Below, one piece after another: positions 54,081 to 57,568 of a DNA stretch of 57,568 nt. Source of the DNA: SZAS-103 sp038316385 (GTDB lineage: Bacteria; Pseudomonadota; Gammaproteobacteria; Xanthomonadales; Xanthomonadaceae); the NCBI GenBank assembly GCA_038316385.1, contig JBBQAN010000018.1, positions 1 to 57,568 of the forward strand, given 5' to 3'. The notes under the pieces are model-generated. The model did no database searches. It saw only the letters and a list, made by a program, of their open reading frames with translations, and was not told the origin of the DNA. Numbering within the stretch: position 1 is the stretch's first letter; every line of letters starts with the position of its first letter. A program made the position numbers and the translations under genes.

Positions 54081-54995
54081 ATGTGCCATCCTTTTTTTCG
54101 CATCGCGCTGCTGCTTAGCCTCGGTTTCTTGGGTATGGCAGCAGCGGCCTGCGCAGAGCCACCGCAGCCGTTGTTGTGGAAGGTCAGCAAGGGCGCCAGC
54201 ACGGTCTATCTGCTCGGCTCGATGCATTTCCTCAAGGACGGCGACTATCCGTTGTCGTCGGACGTGGACGCTGCGTACAAGGATGCCGAGAAACTTGTTT
54301 TTGAAATAGCCCCGGGCGAACTAAACTCGCCGACCACGCTCGCGCTGACGCTGAAACACGGTCTATACCAGGATCCGGCGCACAAGCTGCAGGACGATCT
54401 GCCGGCGTCTACATGGATGGCGCTCATGAACTACGGCGCAAACAACAATCTGCCCGTGGCGGCGTTGCAGAAACTCGAACCATGGATGGCATCCATAACG
54501 CTCGTGGCGATCGAGAGCCGGAAACTCGGCATGAGCGCGGACGCGGGTCTGGACATGCACTTCATGAAGATGGCCGCAGCCGATCACAAACCGACCGCCG
54601 GCCTCGAAACAGTGGAACAACAGCTTGCGATTTTTTACACGGCCTCGATCAAGGATCAGGAACAGATGCTGCGCCAGAGTCTGGACGAGATCGCCGATTT
54701 TCCGAAGGAGATGAACAAGGAACACGACACCTGGCGCGCCGGCGATGGCGACGCGATGGCGGCGCAGGCGAAGCAGGAATTCGCGAAGTACCCGGAGCTA
54801 TATCAGAAACTCATCGCGCAGCGAAACCGCAACTGGATTCCGCAGATCGAAAAAATGCTCGATGGTGGCAACGACGATACCTTGCTGATCGTCGGCGCGC
54901 TGCACCTGCCGGGCCCGGATGGTGTAGTGCATCTGTTGCAACAGAAGGGTTACACCGTCGAACGCATTTGCACCGGCTGCAAGAGCATCCACTGA
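54081..54995 (+). CDS. TraB/GumN-family exported protein
   Basis: The 304-residue protein has a signal peptide (about residues 1-25). The TraB/GumN domain has LLGSMHFLKDG near the N-terminus and a C-terminal RNRNWIPQIEKML followed by VGALHLPGPDGVVHLL. TraB-family proteins resemble Tiki metalloproteases and may be peptidases; function in bacteria is unsettled. It follows the DUF1684 lipoprotein by 9 bp and is likely co-transcribed. Confidence 0.92.
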   Translation: MCHPFFRIALLLSLGFLGMAAAACAEPPQPLLWKVSKGASTVYLLGSMHFLKDGDYPLSSDVDAAYKDAEKLVFEIAPGELNSPTTLALTLKHGLYQDPAHKLQDDLPASTWMALMNYGANNNLPVAALQKLEPWMASITLVAIESRKLGMSADAGLDMHFMKMAAADHKPTAGLETVEQQLAIFYTASIKDQEQMLRQSLDEIADFPKEMNKEHDTWRAGDGDAMAAQAKQEFAKYPELYQKLIAQRNRNWIPQIEKMLDGGNDDTLLIVGALHLPGPDGVVHLLQQKGYTVERICTGCKSIH

Positions 54996-55024
54996 TCTGT
55001 GGGTCATTTTGTTCGTGCTTCGTG

Positions 55025-55471
55025 TTAGGCGATGCGCGGCGTCGCCGGCAACAAGTCGATGCAATCCACCGGACACGGCGGCAGGCATAGTTCACATCCG
55101 GTGCATAGCTCCGCGATCACGGTATGCATGCGCTTGGGTGCCCCGATGATGGCATCGACCGGACAGGCCTGAATGCATTTGGTGCAACCGATGCAGTCCT
55201 CTTCGACGATCATCGCGACGAGTTTCGCTTTCTCCAAGCCATTCGCCGGATTCAGCGGCTTGGGTTCGCGACCAAGCAATTCGGCGAGCGCGCGAATCCC
55301 GTCCATGCCGCCCGGAGGACATTGATTGATGTCGGCGGCACCTGCGGCAATCGCAGTCGCGTAAGGACGACAGCCCGGATAATTGCATTGCCCGCATTGG
55401 GTTTGCGGAAGCAGGCGGTCAATCGCTTCGATCAAGTCTTCAGCGTTCGGCAACGCGTCACTTTTTTGCAT
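55025..55471 (-). CDS. rnfB: RnfB/RsxB-like iron-sulfur protein without membrane anchor
   Basis: The roughly 148-residue protein has the RnfB Fe-S motif CGQCNYPGCRPYA with a later Cys in INQCPPGG, then two ferredoxin motifs CIGCTKCIQACP and CTGCELCLPPCP. The N-terminal transmembrane helix of RnfB is missing and no rnfA, C, D, G or E is adjacent, so it is a soluble orphan beside metG. The start may be 55471 or 55486; neither has a clear Shine-Dalgarno site. An electron-transfer role is likely, the partner is unknown. Confidence 0.9.
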   Translation of the reverse strand: MQKSDALPNAEDLIEAIDRLLPQTQCGQCNYPGCRPYATAIAAGAADINQCPPGGMDGIRALAELLGREPKPLNPANGLEKAKLVAMIVEEDCIGCTKCIQACPVDAIIGAPKRMHTVIAELCTGCELCLPPCPVDCIDLLPATPRIA

Positions 55472-55555
55472 AGTTAGTCGCAACATCACAATTTTGCAGC
55501 CGACGAACAAGACAATTACGATTGCAAGAAGACGCGATGTTTCGCTATCGCACGA

Positions 55556-57568
55556 TCACTTCACCGGCATGCCAGGCTGTGCACCGGCATCCACATCGAG
55601 CAGGTGCAGGTCGTTGCCGCCGCTGCCGGCGGACAGGATCATGCCTTCGCTGATGCCGAAGCGCATCTTGCGCGGCGCAAGGTTGGCGATGAACACGACC
55701 TTGCGGCCAACGAGTTTATCCGGTTCGTCATACGCTGCGCGGATGCCGGAAAAAATCTGCCGCGGCCCGAGTTCGCCGCCGTCGATCACGAAGCGCAGCA
55801 GCTTGTCGGACCCGTCGATGAAACCGCATTCGAGTACCGCGCCGACGCGCAGGTCGAGCTTGGCGAAGTCATCAATGGAAATAGTGCTTGGAGTGGCGAT
55901 CCGTGGATCGGAAACATTGGACGCAGGAGCTGTTGGATTCGCGGCCTGGCTTTCTGTTCCGCTTGTGGGAGAAGGCGCTGCCACCGGTACGGCGGGCGAC
56001 GGTGAATCGGGCGACTGCATGGTTTCGGTGCTGGCTGTGGTCATGGCTTCGATGCGCTTCGGGTCGATCCTGCTGAAAATGTGTTCGTACGGACGAATGT
56101 GCGTCGGTAAATCGTAAACCCATTCGAACGATGGCTCCCCTTCCTTCTCGAAAAAGTTCCATATTTTTCGTGCCAGGGCTGGGAGGACAGGGGCCAGATA
56201 TAAGGCCAACACGAAAAATGATCGAAGACAATTCGAGCAGATGGAAAGCAGTTCTTCTCGCCGCGATTCGTCTTTTGCAATTTTCCAAGGCTCGGCATTG
56301 TGCCAGTGCCGATTGACGTTGTTGGCTTCATCCATCACCAAGTGCAGAACGTCCGCAATTTCGCCCTTCCTGAATAGCTCTTCGATGTCATCCCTCATCG
56401 TGCGATGAAGGCTGGTCCAGACATCTCCGAACGGTTTTGGAGTCTCGTTTGTGAACGGGATGTCTTCAACAAATTCATCTAATCGACCGTCGAAGTACTT
56501 TGTCACGAACCCAGCCGCCCGGCTAGCAATGTTGACGAACTTGCCTACGAGGTCGGAATCGACACGGGCAACAAAATCCTCGAGGTTCAGGTCGAGGTCG
56601 TCCATTCCAGCGCCGGTCTTCGCGGCAAAGTAGTAGCGCAGGTATTCAGGATCGAGTCCCGCATCCAAGTACGTGCGCGCCTTGATGAACGTGCCACGCG
56701 ATTTCGACATTTTTGCGCCGTTCACCGTTAGATACCCGTTGACGTGCAAAGCGGTCGGCATCTTTAAGTTCGCGCCGTTGAGTACCGCCGGCCAGAACAG
56801 GCCATGGAAATTGACGATGTCCTTGCCGAGGAAGTGGTGCAGTTCCGCGTTGCTGCCGGACGCGAGCAGTTCGCCGAAGTTGTATCCATCGCGTTCGCAC
56901 AACGCTTGCAACGCGGTGAGATAGCCGATCGGCGCATCCAGCCAGACATAGAAGAATTTGCCCGGCGCTCCCGGGATCTCGAAACCGAAATACGGCGCAT
57001 CGCGCGAAATGTCCCAGTCGCGCAGGCCGCCTTCGGCGTCGAGCCATTCGCGCAGTTTCGCCTTCACCGACGGATACGCAACATCGCCTGTGATCCAGTC
57101 CTGTAACGCATTCTGGAAGTCGCCGGCCTTGAAGAAGAAATGCTCCGACGCGCGCAGTTCGGGCGTTGCCCCGGATACAACCGAGCGCGGATTCTTCAGA
57201 TCGGTTGGCGCGTATGTTGCGCCACAGTTTTCGCAATTGTCGCCGTACTGATCGAGCGTGCCGCAATTTGGGCATTCGCCCTTGATGTAGCGATCAGGCA
57301 GGAACATCGCTTTCACCGGATCGTAGAACTGCTCGACGCTGCGCCGGGCAATGTGGCCGCCTGCATCGAGCCGCGCGTAGATCATTTCAGTGAGCTTGCG
57401 ATTGCGCGGTGAATTGGTCGAATCGTAGTGGTCGAACGCAACATGGAAATCGGCGAAATCGCGCTCGTGGCCAGCCTGGATCTCCGCGATGAATCGCTCG
57501 GGCGTGACGCCGGCTTTCTCCGCCGCAAGCATGATCGGCGTGCCATGGGTATCGTCGGCGCACACGAA
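55556..57568 (-). CDS. metG: methionyl-tRNA synthetase (5' end outside the window)
   Basis: The visible 671 residues begin within the conserved FVCADDTHGTPI, about 50 residues from the usual N-terminus, so the HIGH motif lies beyond the window. The zinc-knuckle pattern CPNCGTLDQYGDNCENCG, signature KMSKSRGTF and a C-terminal tRNA-binding EMAP-like domain (about residues 555-670, DFAKLDLRVGAV) are present. MetG charges tRNA-Met. Between about 56040 and 56580 the gene uses many codons that are rare in the neighbours (TTA, AGG, ACA, GGA) and its G+C drops. Confidence 0.96.
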   Translation of the reverse strand, partial: FVCADDTHGTPIMLAAEKAGVTPERFIAEIQAGHERDFADFHVAFDHYDSTNSPRNRKLTEMIYARLDAGGHIARRSVEQFYDPVKAMFLPDRYIKGECPNCGTLDQYGDNCENCGATYAPTDLKNPRSVVSGATPELRASEHFFFKAGDFQNALQDWITGDVAYPSVKAKLREWLDAEGGLRDWDISRDAPYFGFEIPGAPGKFFYVWLDAPIGYLTALQALCERDGYNFGELLASGSNAELHHFLGKDIVNFHGLFWPAVLNGANLKMPTALHVNGYLTVNGAKMSKSRGTFIKARTYLDAGLDPEYLRYYFAAKTGAGMDDLDLNLEDFVARVDSDLVGKFVNIASRAAGFVTKYFDGRLDEFVEDIPFTNETPKPFGDVWTSLHRTMRDDIEELFRKGEIADVLHLVMDEANNVNRHWHNAEPWKIAKDESRREELLSICSNCLRSFFVLALYLAPVLPALARKIWNFFEKEGEPSFEWVYDLPTHIRPYEHIFSRIDPKRIEAMTTASTETMQSPDSPSPAVPVAAPSPTSGTESQAANPTAPASNVSDPRIATPSTISIDDFAKLDLRVGAVLECGFIDGSDKLLRFVIDGGELGPRQIFSGIRAAYDEPDKLVGRKVVFIANLAPRKMRFGISEGMILSAGSGGNDLHLLDVDAGAQPGMPVK

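Overview
The window is about 57.6 kb of a GC-rich (roughly 60-65% by eye) gammaproteobacterial chromosome. Gene content and order point to the Xanthomonadales, probably a Rhodanobacteraceae/Dokdonella-like lineage. The markers are the bamC-dapA-gcvR-bcp block, pcnB-folK-panBCD, queG | nnr-tsaE-amiC-mutL, ppk1-ppx, a soluble RnfB-like protein beside metG, a short NAD-type isocitrate dehydrogenase and creBCD. Most genes are core housekeeping genes. I see no insertion sequence, prophage, integrase, CRISPR array or obvious defence island.

Layout. 1-5 kb: a partial TPR-type C-terminus, then a translationally coupled minus-strand operon of a GcvT-fold protein and two paralogous FAD oxidoreductases. 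4.7-7 kb: a small membrane protein, a frameshifted cupin remnant and a lipoprotein with two DUF4142 domains. 7-13 kb: mfd, a GNAT acetyltransferase, a CDF metal transporter and a membrane-anchored cytochrome c. 13.4-18 kb: rlmJ diverging from creB-creC-creD, with a cre-tag-like repeat before creD. 18-21.5 kb: a CHASE2 sensor of unknown output overlapping an SH3/M48 metalloprotease. 21.5-27.4 kb: ppx and ppk1, a degraded phoB-phoR fusion scar, and a BepA-like protease. 27.5-31.3 kb: a glutaredoxin, an AhpD-like protein, a secreted beta-helix protein and isocitrate dehydrogenase. 31.3-35 kb: an XRE regulator, SulP transporter, thiD and a Bax-inhibitor-type membrane protein on one strand. 35-40.5 kb: a PIN-PhoH ATPase, bcp, gcvR, dapA, bamC, hairpin repeats, fdxA and tRNA-Glu(CTC). 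40.6-44.9 kb: pcnB, folK, panB, panC and panD. 44.9-57.6 kb: a YXWGXW-repeat protein, queG diverging from nnr-tsaE-amiC-mutL, a DUF1684 lipoprotein, a TraB/GumN protein, rnfB and metG (5' end outside the window).

The most noteworthy observations are the phoB/phoR deletion scar still lying in the expected place upstream of ppk1; the cre tag linking CreB to creD; the uncharacterised GcvT-fold plus twin FAD-oxidoreductase operon; the CHASE2/M48 pair with an unrecognised cytosolic output domain; a 22-bp divergent queG/nnr interval with overlapping -10 elements; a nearly leaderless amiC promoter; and a tract of atypical codon use inside metG. None of these is proven to be a new system. The two unknown operons and the phosphate-regulation scar are the best leads.
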